Shown: piece after piece, positions 11,058 to 23,387 of the stretch | Layout of the letters: each line of letters begins with the position of its first letter | How positions within the stretch are numbered: position 1 is the first letter of the stretch | DNA from: Austropuccinia psidii | Lineage: Eukaryota; Basidiomycota; Pucciniomycetes; Pucciniales; Sphaerophragmiaceae | Assembly: GCA_023105745.1 (NCBI GenBank) | Contig: JALGQZ010000013.1 | Span: forward strand, 501,001-565,000 | Reading direction: 5' to 3' | Length of the DNA stretch: 64,000 nt | Notes under the pieces: model-generated | The model's input: only the letters and a program-made list of their open reading frames with translations | Told to the model about the DNA's origin: nothing | Databases searched by the model: none | Translations under genes and position numbers: made by a program

Positions 11058-14000
11058 CTTATCTTAAAAATAATTTAAAAAAATAAATTTTTTAAAAGAA
11101 AAATTAAAATTAAAATTTGAAAATTTAAAAAAAAAAGAATTAAATTTTTTCAGAAGAAGTTGAAATCTTAAATTGAATCTAATCCCATAATTAAATAACC
11201 TTATGGTTTTAAATAGGTTTCAACTAACACCTTTTAATAAAATTTAATTCATTTAAAAATTAAAAAAAATACTCTAATGTACCTGTACACTAAACTATTG
11301 GTAAAAATTAAATTAAATTTTTCTTATCTTCAACTTATTTTAAATTATCTTGAAAGTTTTTAAATTAAAAAAATTAATTTAATTAAATTTTAATTTTAAT
11401 TTTTTATATATATCTTAATAAATTTACTCAAAAAATAAAATGTTGAAGCTCTTATTGAGATTCAAAATCATCTTCTAATTCAAATAATTTCTTAAATCAT
11501 AAATTTGATTTTAAATTATTAAATTTTGTTCATGATTTAAATAAATCAATCTTAAAATTGATTGCTTGGATAATTTAAAAATTTAGTTTAACTAAATAAC
11601 CTATAAATTAATAAAAACTATTATTAAAATTAATTTCTCAAAAAAATATATATACCTTAAATATAATATGCCTTACTTTTCTAATTTTTATTCAATAAAA
11701 AAAAACAATATAACTTACTGAAGGTTTTTCAATCTTTTCAGGCTAATATTCTTTTTTGGCAAGAAAATAAAATGATAATAATAAACCTTTATTTTGAATT
11801 TCAAAAAAAAATAAATATCAAAACAAAAAATCAATGTTTTGATTATTTGATTTTGAATATCTTGAAATAAATCTTTTAAATTATTTTTATTTATCTCAAG
11901 TTTTTTTTTTTTCAATTATTCTTAATTTAAATTCTTTCAATGGTTTTTTTTTTCTGAAAAAATGGAATAGTCGATTTAAATTTCCTTTAAAAGAAAATCT
12001 AGAAACATTCATTAGTTGATTATAATTATAAAAATGAGACATAAATATATACATATATATATAATTTCACAAATCAAAAATAATTTATTGATTTAATTCA
12101 ATTGAAAAGTTTCATTTTTATTGATTTTTTTCTCAAAAAAAAAAACTAAATTCAATTTAATTATAGATTTTATAGAAATATTAATTTATTGCAAATTCCC
12201 CTTTTTTATTTATTAAAAAATAAAGAACAATTTCTGAATATTGATTTAATTTTTCTCTGTTTTAATTATTTTTTTTTTAAAAAAAAAAAAGAATGCAAAA
12301 TTAATTGAATGATTTCTACAATTTTTGTAAAAAACATCAACAGTTTATTCATAGAAGCTATTATATAATTTTCATTTTTATGAAATAATTCACAAATAAA
12401 TATTGAATAATAATAATAAAAAACAGAAAAAATTATATAATCAACTCCCCTTATATTTTCTATTTTGATAAATTATCTAAAAGTTGAACGGTTGTAAGGT
12501 TTTTTTTGTGAAATGAAATCAATATTGAAATCAATCAAAAAAGTTCCTTATAAATGACTTTAAGTATTATAAAAATCGAATTATTCTAATGTCATTTTCA
12601 ATTATTTGAAATTATAATAAGAATAATAATATAAAATTTCTAAAAGAGAAAATTAAATTTGGCTTCAATGAATATGATATCAATCATAAATAATATAAGT
12701 ATTTATTAAAAATCATTTAATTTAAAATAATAAGATAAAAATAATAGAATATTTTATAAAAAAATAAATTTCAATCTAGTATTAAATATAAATATGCAAA
12801 AAATAAGTATAAGTTAAAATATCACCAAGAAATATTTATAATATTTAGTCTTTTGAAAGATTTATTTATTAAAAAATGGTTTTGGAAAAACAAATAATAT
12901 AATAAAACAAACTATGATAGATTTTATGAATATAATAAAATTTCTAAGATATTAATTCATTATTTTTCAAAAAATTTAATAATAAAGAACTCAAAAATCA
13001 TTAATAATAGTATGGAATGGTAATTAAAGAAAAATATTTGGAATTAAAAACTTCATTGAACTAGTTTATGATAAAAAAACAATATTAAAAGGTTCTATTT
13101 CATAACCTTAGAAATTTATTCTATACTCACTAATAAAATGGATAGATAGTTTCTTTTCACCTAAATACTCAAAATTAGGTAAATTAAGTTCAAAATTTAA
13201 ACTAAATTATTTTAATTTTTAATTAAATTTTAATTCATAAGTATTATTCTTAACCCATAGTAGCTTTGAGATTCTTTTTCTTGATTTATAATTTTTAATA
13301 TTTCTACTCAAAAAAAATAATCTTAATTTTCTTCAATAATTATTAAATAAGAAATTTGAAGTTCCAAAATTAAAAAAAAAAATCTTAATAGATAAAATTA
13401 TATTCAGTTAAATCATTATAAATAAATAAATTCCAATTATAAAAATTAAATTTAAAATTGACTTAAACTATCTTATTAAAAGAGAAAACTAAAATTAATT
13501 AATTTTACTAATTTAATAGATCTAATGAAAATATTTTTATAAAATTAAAAAAAAAATAATCAATATTTTATAAAAAATAATAATAATTCAGAATTAATAT
13601 TAAATTAGAAAATGGAAAATATATATTAATTGAAATAATTAAATAAAAATTATATTTTAGCTCAAAAAATCTAACTTTTAAGATAAATTCTTCACTTTTT
13701 AGAATAAAATATTCATTTAAGGTATTTTATTGAAATATATAAACTATAAATATTAATTTAATTTAATAATTAATATTAAAATAATCTTAAATAAAAAATA
13801 AAAAAACTAACCCCATTTATAATTTTTTTTTTTCAAAATATTAAATTATATTTAATTAAAGTAAATTTCTTTCTCTTAATTAATAAAAAGTTTTCAATAA
13901 TAATTTAAAGCTTTTGAATATGTAAATGAGGTGAAAAATTTTGAAACCTATATATATATCATAAAATGCAAAAAAAAAAGGAATTTGAATTTTAAATAAT

Positions 14001-14237
14001 TTTTAAACCTTAAAGAGAAAAATGAATAAATTTATTTTATTGATAAATTAATTCAAATTTTTAAATTATAAGTTAAAAATTTAAATAATAAAATTATAAA
14101 AACATATTAATAAAATTTTGACATCTTTATCTTGAAAAAAAAAAAAAAAAAAATCAAATATATATTCAAGTTAAAATATTTAAAAAAAAAATAAAATTTT
14201 TAAAGAAATATTAAGAACTTTTTATTATGGTTGTGAT
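11058..14237. other. AT-rich intergenic DNA upstream of the TRP-like gene
   Basis: 3.2 kb of short A/T words, with no coding frame, RNA or transposon motif that I can support. The right-most few hundred bases upstream of the ATG at 11057 (11058-11350) must contain the TRP-like promoter. No specific element stands out. Confidence 0.6.
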
Positions 14238-16061
14238 TGTGAACCTTAGAGGTATTTTTATATACCCAAAAGACCACAAATCAAAAAGCATGTTATCATT
14301 ATAAATAAATAAATTTATTTGTATTATAAAAACAAAAAAATTGAATAATAAATATAAAATTTATATATAAAATTGAAGCTTCAATTATCATTTAAAATTA
14401 AAATTAATTTAAAATTTAAAATTTTGAAAACACATTTTTACTTTAAAAAAACTAATTAAAAATAAATTTTCAAAAAAAAAAAAATGTTAAAATTAAAATA
14501 TTTTTTTGAAAAAAAAAAAGTTTTTAAAAAAAATTATCATAGATTTTTATCTTAAAAATAAAAATATGGAAATTATTTCACCATTGGACTCCTCATAAGA
14601 AATAAGGTGGGGTCACCTCTGGGTAAAAATTCTGTAAATCAACTCCAAATAAGCTTAAATTAAGTTTTTAGTATTTTCCATACAAAAGTTGAAAATTCTC
14701 AAAATGTTAATTTAATTCACATCAAATGTGGTGTTAAATATCAATTTTTGTGTTAAAATTGAGGTGTGCTGTGTAGTTTAGAAGTTATAAGGAATTGAAG
14801 TATTTTTCAATTGAAATGTCAAAATTTGTGTGTGTATTACATAAGTGAACTTTGATTTAAATGTGAAGTATAAATAATTACATTTGTTTACTGTAAAAAC
14901 TCAATTTAATTAAATATGTAAATTACAAGTATAATACATGATGAGGAATTAAAAGAAAAATAAATTGGAAAGATTAATTCTGGGGGGAAAGGAATCTTGG
15001 CTCCAAGGGTGCCAGACTCCCCCCAGTTCCTTTCTGAAAGGTGTGGGATGTTGAAATTCATGAAAAAGTTTATCACTTTTGGCCTGGAATTGCATCACAG
15101 GGTCTGTGACTCAATTGATGATGAGGTTTTGATACCAACAAGAGCAGTTTTAACTGTTGCCAACAGGGTAAAACTAACCTGAAGTTGAAAAAATCTTATT
15201 AAAAACAGCTTTAACTTGCTTTGACATCTCTTACACACATTCTGAGGTTTTTTTAATGCTTCAAACCAGGTATTACTATAGCAATGGCTGATTTAAGGGT
15301 TTAAAATGGCCAAAACCAGCCCTTTTTTGGTCCAGACCAGGGTTCAATGATTCCATAATTGTATTTTATGTTTTCAAAGTGTTTTTCACAACTGAAAAAG
15401 AGTAAATTTCATTTTTGGAGTAAGAAAATTTTTTGCTATAAAAGAATGTCTTCTTTTCCCCACTTTTCTCTCCATGTTAGAATCTTTTCCTTTTAGAATT
15501 AGTTTAAATACTGTTGAACCAATAAAGAAAAGAGTAAAACCACCTTTTTCATATCATTTTAAACCTTTTAAACATCTGAAAAAATTATTCTAATCATTAT
15601 TTGTAACTATTATAATCTTTTTTACCCTTGGTACACCCCATAAGTGAATTAAAGCATCTTTTATAACTGTTAACTTTGTCACTGTGTTTCCAAATTCACT
15701 CTGATCACTTTTGGGTTTGTTTTCACTTTAATAATATTTTTAAAAAATTATTTCTTCTATTAATTTCCTGCAGTTATTTGCTCAATTAATCCCAATTGAA
15801 ATTTCTCTTGAAGAAAATTATTTTGTAGCATTAAATATCTCTTTTAGATTATTTTTAGATATATTTTTATTGTTGATAAAACAATAAGTCTTGATAATAT
15901 TATTGTTTTATACTTATAAAGTTAGAAAAAATATATTTGGAATTTTTTTCTTTTAAAAATATTAAATTCTACCTTTTTTTCATTGAATTTTACCTTATAA
16001 AAATTTTGAGGACCGGAAAAGTACTTAATTTTTAATCAAAGGTTCATCTTCACACCTTAAA
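14238..16061 (+). mobile_element. LTR A: 5' LTR of a dead Ty3/gypsy element (about 1.82 kb)
   Basis: Starts TGTGAACCTTAGAGG. The family end CACACCTTACA is mutated here to CACACCTTAAA, followed directly by the motif TTTGGGGGCC. Three other copies (B, C, D) share the same landmarks in the same order: GTATATACCC-type block, GGTGGGGTCACCTCTGG, TTAATTCTGGGGGG, TTTTGGCCTGGAATTG, TGAGGTTTTGATACCA, TATAAAAG, and GAATTAAAGCATC. A TATA box lies at 15437 and a possible polyadenylation signal AATAAA at 15521. A degenerate gag-pol follows in the same orientation, so this is its 5' LTR. Confidence 0.85.
15437..15444 (+). promoter_or_regulatory. TATA box in LTR A
   Basis: TATAAAAG sits in a conserved context (GCTATAAAAGAATGTCTTC) that is preserved in solo LTR D at 54378-54385 and damaged in C. 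Likely the retrotransposon promoter. Confidence 0.55.
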
Positions 16062-16071
16062 TTTGGGGGCC
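16062..16071 (+). other. Candidate primer-binding site of element A
   Basis: TTTGGGGGCC abuts the 3' edge of LTR A. The identical decamer begins the internal regions of elements E (55626) and F (62852). Position and conservation suggest the minus-strand primer site (TGG GGGCC). The tRNA was not identified. Confidence 0.5.
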
Positions 16072-16264
16072 AATCCATAATATTTTACCTTTCAAATGTT
16101 TTTTTTTACTTTTTTAATCTTTTTTGTTATATTGAAAAAATTAAAAATCCATAAAAAATACTTATAATTCAAAAAATTTATAAAAATTGAAACTTTTTTC
16201 ATATTATAAGTGAGGCTTTATTTTTTCATTTCTCTTTTGAAAAACCTTCTTTTTACTTAATTAA

Positions 16265-18900
16265 TTGCTATGTTCATCAATTTTAGTATCTGGCAATGTG
16301 GTAAGACAAGAAAACATTGGAACTGCATCAACAGTTACTAGTATTATCCCTGCCAGTAATATTCATTATGACCATAATAGAACAGTTATTATAACTCAGA
16401 ATGATCAACCAGAACCAATTTCTTCTGAATTAATCAATTTGGACATAAGTAATACCCTTCAAAAAGAAAATAATTTGACCAATATTAAGTTTTTTGATGT
16501 AAAAATACTATTTTAAGATTTTTGAATCATAATTATGCCTTCAACCAGATCAGGAGCAATCTATAACCCCTCAAGAAGCTCCCAAAAAGTTTATAGATAT
16601 GATTATGGCACAAGACAATCAGTTACAGAAGGAAAAGGGTAGTAAATAAAACCCAAACTGAAAAATTATGCCATTCTGAATCTAATAACACTGTTTTACC
16701 TTCAAACAGAGTTGAAACCTCCAAAAGAAGCCTCAGTGAACATTCAAAAATTCAGGCAGAATGGTTACAACAATTCCTTTCAGAACAAAGAGTACCAGAT
16801 CCTTGCATAGCTGTGGAAAAACTGCATGAATTCTTACCTGACTGTGAGAAAGTTTCTGGGAAATCCCAGCAGTTTCAAGTTAATCAATGGATGGCATCCA
16901 TTCATGGAAAAGAAAAATATGATGCTTTTTACAGCCTAATGGAGGAAAAACAGCCCTCCACCACCAAAACAAGTGCCAAAAACAGCCCAAATAGCCAGAA
17001 GAAGAAATTATAACATGAAAAAACAGCCAAAAGCTCATAACAAGGGCAAAGGCAAGGTACCAGCCACAAGAAAATACAGCCAGGGCTACAGAATCCCAAA
17101 TATTCAACAGGATGCCATGGAAAATGTGTTTCAGATAGCCAGAACCATGATGAAATTACAGAAAAAGGAGGAAAACAGATCAAAATATCAGAAATGATTT
17201 CATAAATTCTGTATGGCATTCCAAACTTGTAAATAGCTATAAATGATTTTGAAAGTCATATTTCTGATAAAAATTAATCAATTTGTAACAATCCTAAGAC
17301 AAATAATCTAAGTTTGAGCCAAATAAATGAAACACTTATGTGTTTTGAGAAAGTTTTAAGAACATTTGAGCTTCAAATAATGACAGTTCATTTGTTAATA
17401 AGATAAATGAACAATCTTCCATTATAAAATAATTAACAGAAAAATATTTTAAATTCAATATTTATGACATAATTTAAACAAGGATAAAACAAGCCATAAG
17501 TATTATCAAAGAATATAATAGAAAGTCCTTGATTATATTTAAAATATATTTACTCACGTAAAGACATATATAATTGCTTTGATAAAGTGTTTTGAAACCT
17601 CACAGGAGGAATTATCAATATTAAAAATTCAATTGAATCAAGTCATGTCTAATAATACTAAAAAAACTGAATTATGGAAAGAAATGACAATTAAAGAAGA
17701 CATGTATAAGATTTAGTTAATAAATTTAATACAGGGATTTTAACATGAATTCAGGAATTCCAAAAGCTTCAGCACCAGAAAAATGAATTATTTTGAACAA
17801 TTAATGCACACCTTACCAAGAATTTCTCAACCCCTGAATCAAACTGAGGATATGAGAAATTCCAACCCACAAGTATTGAATGTAGAAAATTCACAATTCA
17901 AAAATTAATTTTCCATTTCTTTCCATAACTTGGAAGAATCAATGGGCCAAGCACCTTTGAAAGAGGTACCAGAACTTAAAGAATAGCATAAACTCAGTGA
18001 CGAAGGAGAATATGACCATATGGAATTCATCAGAGGAATCAACATGATTAAAGAAGATTTTGAATTACCAGAAAGATAGGTAAAATAAATATTTAACACC
18101 TTGTTTACCAAATCATCTCATAGATGGTATATCAAATTAAGACAAGCACATGGACATCAAAGCTGGACTTGGTGAAAAACCCAAAGATTAATAAATGTGC
18201 CAATGATGAATGGAGATTTAAAGTGGAAACAGCCTTTAAATCTGCCAAATTTAATTCTGAAAGAGACAAAGCTTTACCATGTTTTTTCCAAAAAAAGACA
18301 AATTAGCTTTCTTATATCCTGAAATGTCAGAATTTATGCTTCACAGAAAAATTATAAGACAATGTGGAGGTTACTTAGAGCATTCTGTAAAAAGAAGGAC
18401 TAATGAAAAATATTCAGCAGAAGATATTATAAATATTCTAGAAGAAGTAACCACCAGAACCAGAATTGGTTGTAGTAGGGTTAATTTTGAAACAAGGTTT
18501 AATACAACTTGGAAAAATTCTGTGGACAAAAAATCCCAATGAAAACTCTAATAATATGAATTATAAATCTGCAGATGTAATCAGAAAATTCCATATTTTC
18601 CAAAGCACCACATTTAGCTAATAAATGTCCAAAAAGGGGGAAAATCAATGAAATTGACATTGAGAAATAACCTAATGTTGAAAAATAGGATGTGATTGAA
18701 GACAATTCAGATGATAAATCATCAAAATTCCCAAATCTTCAAAAGATATAGAAAATATCAATGTAACCTTTGACATTATGGAATCTCATTCTCACCTGCC
18801 CCAATTAAGCAATGGCAAACTTGATTTGTCAAAAATTCAAGATTCACAACTTATGAAAACCAAACCAAACGGGGGAAAAGGTTATACAGCTTGTAATTCC
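16265..18900 (+). pseudogene. gag relic of gypsy element A
   Basis: Coding pieces in several frames interrupted by stops. They are VSGNVVRQENIGTAS (16286 on), a MPSTRSGAIYNPS/DQEQSITPQEAPKKF overlap (16534-16640), VEKLHEFLPDCEKVSG with QWMASIHGKEKYDAF (16810-17010), the capsid-like RWYIKLRQAHGHQSW (18122-18170), and EDIINILEEVTTRTRIG (18420-18470). The zinc knuckle near 18590 has lost its first cysteine pair and retains only HLANKCPKRGK-like residues. The wording matches the gag class I associate with A. psidii gypsy elements. Not translatable as a whole. Confidence 0.7.
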
Positions 18901-20293
18901 TGTAAAACAGAAGTGCTAATTGATAAAAAAACCCACTAATATTTTGATTGATCCAAGATCCTTCTGCTCTTGTGTTGGCAAATCTTTTCTTAATAATTGT
19001 GTAACAAATTTTGAAGATCAATTATTACCAATTGATGGCATAAAATTCAACAGTGAAAGTAATCCAATGAAATCATTGTTCATATTTGAAACTACTTTAA
19101 TACTTCCAAATATAAATGGAAATTTGAGAATTGATGTTCAATTTGTTTTTATAAAAACCTCTCTGGTACCCATTTCATATTGGGAAATTATTATTTAATC
19201 ATGTATGGCATAGATTTACATAACAATAAAGACAGATAATTTACTATTTGAGACACTAAGAATCAAAAATTTTCCTTCTTACCTTTTAAAAGACAAATTC
19301 CAGTAAATAAAGTATCACCTTTCAGCTTAGAGTTAGAGAAGTTCAAGTCAGAACAGTTAAATTAAGCTGAAGTAAGTCTTTATCTTACTGATATACAAGA
19401 TAATGAACTCTCTACCCTTTTATATGACCGCAAATAAGCGTTTTAATCAGATAAAGAACCACTAGGGGAAATTATTGGTCATGAAGTTGACATTATTTTG
19501 AACATTGGGAGATGCTATGAACCACTCTTGAGAAGGCCTGCATACCCAGCAAGCCCAAAATCAAGAGAAGCCCTTGAGCTTCACATGAAGGAACTCCTGG
19601 ACCTGGGGGTAATAAGACAGGTTTTCTGCAATGAAGAGGTAAAAATAAATACACCATTCATAGTGGCATGGAATAATGGAAAATCCATAATTGCTGGGGA
19701 ATTTAGAGCTTTAAACACTTACACTTTCCCAGAAAGGTATTCCATACCAAAGATCTAAATTTCCCTCACTCAAATATCTCAAGCAGTGTAAATAAGCACT
19801 ATGGATTCCCTTAAATGATTCCATCAAAATTTAGTTACACAAAGAGCAAGAAAATATTTGAGAATCATTTTTCATTATGGAGTGTATGAATACTTAAGGA
19901 TGCCTTTTGGTATCAAAAATGCACCTTCACACTTTCAAAGAATGATGAATTAAATATTCCCTAAAGAACTTTCAGAAGGGTGGTTAATCATTTACATTGA
20001 TGAAATTATTGTCTGTTCCAAGACTTGGGAGGAATATATTTACAGATTATCCAGAGTATTGGGAAAAATAAAATTGGTAAACATGAAAATTTCCTTAAAG
20101 AAATGTCATTTTTTATTTGAAGAAATTAAAGCCCTAGGACCTGTAGTATCTGGTCTATCCCTTAGAATTGACAAAAACAAGGTTGCAGAAGTACTACTGA
20201 AACCTATGCCTCAGAAAAATAAATAAATTCAGTCATTTTGGGGGTTTGCAGGATATTACAGGCAGCACATTAAAGATTTTGCATCCATAGAAA

Positions 20294-20757
20294 GACCTCT
20301 TTATAGATTGTGTGACAAAGACACAATTTTTGAAATTAATGTTGAAATATTCAAAGCTTTTGAATCCTTGAGACAAGCCTTAAACACTTCTCCACTTTTA
20401 CTGATGCCAGATTTTAAACTGTCCCATCAAATTTATACCTATGAATCAGGAGATGGAAGGTGCTGCACTTCATCAACTCCAAATTATAAATTAAAAACCT
20501 GTAAAAGGGCCCATATTTTTGATATATAGGCAAATGACCTCTTTATAAATTGTGTGACAAAGACAAAATTTTTGAAATTAATGTTGAAATATTCAAAGCC
20601 TTAAACACTTCTCCACTTTTACTGATGCCAGATTTTAAACTGTCCCATCAAATTTATACCTATGAATAAGGAGACGGAAGGTGCTGCACTTCATCAACTC
20701 CAAATTATAAATTAAAAACCTGTAAAAGGGCCCATATTTTTGATATATAGGCAAATG
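20294..20757 (+). repeat. Tandem duplication inside the RT/RNase H region of element A
   Basis: Unit 1 (20294-20535, 242 bp) is repeated at 20536-20757. The second copy lacks 21 bp (TTTTGAATCC...AAGC) between two AAGC words, a deletion that keeps the reading frame. Otherwise the two copies differ at only a handful of positions. Confidence 0.9.
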
Positions 20758-21649
20758 AACCCTACTTAATCCAGATATGGGGCAATTCAAATGGAATTTT
20801 TATGACTTTTCTGGGCCTTTGAGAAACTTAATTACTTTCTTAAAGGATGTGTTTTTGAAGTTATAACAGATTTTACTGCTGTTGAATCACTTTTAAACAT
20901 GAAAAACACAGCAGACATATTCTCAGATAGAAAATAGCCATAAAATAATATAGGGTTAATATGACAATTGAACACAAAGATGGAACTATTCACAAAAATG
21001 CAGGTGGACCAAGAGGATGGCCATTACCAAATGACACTGAAAATCCTGCTTGTGTGCCAGAAGAAGCTTCCCCATAGATCCAAATTGAAGGAATCAGTTT
21101 TACATACCTGAAAAATACCTTTTTTGAAGAATTAAGGAGAATTTATACTCAGGATAAGAGTTGTAGCATCCTATGCCAATTACTTATTAAAGACTCTAAG
21201 TATAACTCTTTAATACATTCCTTATATGAGATATGGAAGAAATAATATTATAAAGGAAGGTTTAATTTACTTAATGGCATAACTTACCATAGGACTAAAC
21301 ACACATGTGTAATTACAGTTGTGGACAGATCCTTAATCAATCTTATACTGAAAGAATTCCATGAAAGGCTCTTCTCAGGACACCTATCTGAAGAAAGAAC
21401 AAGGAAGAAAATAAATACCTTTATATGGTGGCCAATGTGGCAAAAAAATGTTGCAGATTATTGAAAAACTTGTTACAGATGTCAAAAGGAAAATAAATCA
21501 ACTGGCAAAAGACTTGGAAATATGATCAAAATCCAAGAACCCAGTAGACCTTGGGAATTTGTCCATATGAATTGGGTAACTGGCCTACCACCAGGAGGTG
21601 ATAGAAGCTATAATTCCTGCTTAGTGATTGTTGACAGTTTCAGTGAGAA

Positions 21650-22703
21650 AAAATTAATTTGTAAAAAAGAATAAGAAGAAAAAGGGCGAATTGGAAGATA
21701 ACAATCAGATGCAGAGGAATAGCTAGCAAGGTGATGTAACTCTAGCTACATATGCTGCTGGCGGTATTGTGTGCATGGGAATTTTGTATATGATGTACAC
21801 AAAAAACCCTGTGCATATGAACGGGTGTTGTGCACACTGTGCATGACCAAAAAATTCTGCCCATGTCTGCCAGTTGGCTTTTTATGAGACCCCCAAGATT
21901 GTGACTGCACTCACATGTCCCACTCCTTTTCTCTTCCCAAAAATAATTTTCCAAGCCTACTGGCCTTGCAGAGCTGCCTTAAAAGAGGACAACTATGCAA
22001 AACTAATAGGTAAAAGAAACATAAACCAAATTAATACATATCATATCCCTTCCAACATCCAGTCTCACTCTTCATTTCTACAGCTTCGATGAGAAATTTG
22101 GGGGTCACATTAACAGAAAAGTTTATGTAATATGGCATTTCCAGCTCAACAATAAATTATTTCAGTATTCAAAATTAATAATTCTATTATTTAAAGGAAC
22201 CTAATGATGCTTATCCCCTCTTTGGGTGGTTCATAACAGCAAAAAATACATGAAATTTCCCAAAATTAATACCTCAAAAGGTGTTTTGTTCCACACCTTG
22301 AACATTCTATGTCCCCTATGATGCCTAAAACTCTTCTCTTCATTAATTTACATCCTCATTGTGACTTTGATTATATTAATCACCCAATTTCTTATATTCA
22401 AGCATATTAAAAAAATAGATACACAAAAAAATTATTTACAGAGAAAATTGAAAAATGTCATTGGTTTGGGTACTGTCCATCACCATTGTGTTCAATATTG
22501 CAGTGGGGTTACACTGTCAGAGAAAACCTGTGGTCAATTTTCCTTAATAAATATATCATTTGTGTTCTTCCATGCTTATTTTACTATTATTTTACCTCAA
22601 AGGTGATTTCATAATATTGGTATCCTCTTTCATATAAATAATTACCATAAAAATAAAAAAAATTAATCATCTGAACTGTCATGGTATACCACAATTCCAG
22701 TAC
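21650..22703. other. Foreign segment replacing the integrase core of element A
   Basis: The integrase frame breaks after IVDSFSEK (about 21650) and resumes at NQTPAISEKG (about 22703). In related elements these two points are roughly 100-120 residues apart. The intervening ~1.05 kb has no gypsy character. It holds a cluster of GTGCAT/GTGCAC words at 21770-21850, short frames and AT-rich DNA. No inverted ends or target duplication were recognised. Confidence 0.6.
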
Positions 22704-23373
22704 CAATCAAACTCCTGCTATTTCAGAAAAGGGAAGGAATCCCAGACTACCCCAAGATTCCTTGAGAAATAATTTGGTTGAGATACATCCCACAGCTTCT
22801 AGCTTCAAAAGAATGCTATAAAAAGATGGAAAGTATGCAGTAAGGTGCATTGAGAACTCATTTGAATATGCAAAATACAGATGGGACAAATCACATTCTA
22901 CTCCAGACTTCAAATTAGGAGATATAGTACTTGTATCTACCACTAAATTGAATAACATAGAAGTACTTAAAAAGATTAAATACTCCTTTTCAGGACCTTT
23001 TTTCATTAAGTCCCGCAATATGGAAAATACTGTTTAAGTATAATTGTCTGAGGAACTTAGTAATAATCATCCTACATTTCTGGTAAGCCTTATAAATCCT
23101 TACAAGTCTGGTGATGCTGAAAAATTCCGCTTTAGGAAAAAAGCTCCCCAAAATATACCTACTTTTGAATCATCTTGTGTTAAGAAAATTACCAAAGTTC
23201 TCAAATAAAGGAAATTGAGGACTAAGAAAGTAAGGGAGTACCTTGTAAGGTGCAGTGAACCAACTTGTGAAGATGAATGGTTAGAAGAAAAAGGCATACC
23301 TGAAGATACCAAACTTCTTAGAAGGTTAAGACAAACTAGAAATAACAATCTTACAAGTTAATATTTTATTTCT

Positions 23374-23387
23374 AGGAGGAGGGAATG
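23374..23387 (+). other. Polypurine tract of element A
   Basis: AGGAGGAGGGAATG lies directly after the chromodomain frame and directly before an LTR terminus, as expected for plus-strand priming. The abutting LTR is in the opposite orientation. Confidence 0.65.

Larger units (their letters stand above)
18901..23372 (+). pseudogene. pol relic of gypsy element A (PR-RT-RNaseH-IN-chromodomain)
   Basis: Order: protease remnant (CSCVGKSFL and FEDQLLPIDGIKFN at 18960-19050; the active-site DSG/DPG context is now DPRS). Then RT (PAYPASPKSREALE at 19545, [19 protein letters not shown] at 19888, polymerase motif YIDE at 19993-20004 where the family has YIDD). Then RNase H (a stretch with SRWPLPNDTENPA-like end near 21010-21050), then integrase zinc and N-core segments (HEPSRPWEFVH-like, VTGLPPGGDRS at 21590). 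About 1 kb of foreign sequence replaces the catalytic core (21650-22703). The integrase C-terminus and chromodomain follow (WDKSHSTPDFKLGDIVLVST at 22878-22937, EYLVRCSEPTCEDEWLEE at 23239). Dozens of stops. It ends at 23360, followed by the polypurine tract. Confidence 0.85.

Noticed and set aside
11715..11915. 66-codon minus-strand frame
   Set aside because: Low-complexity translation of AT-rich intergenic DNA.
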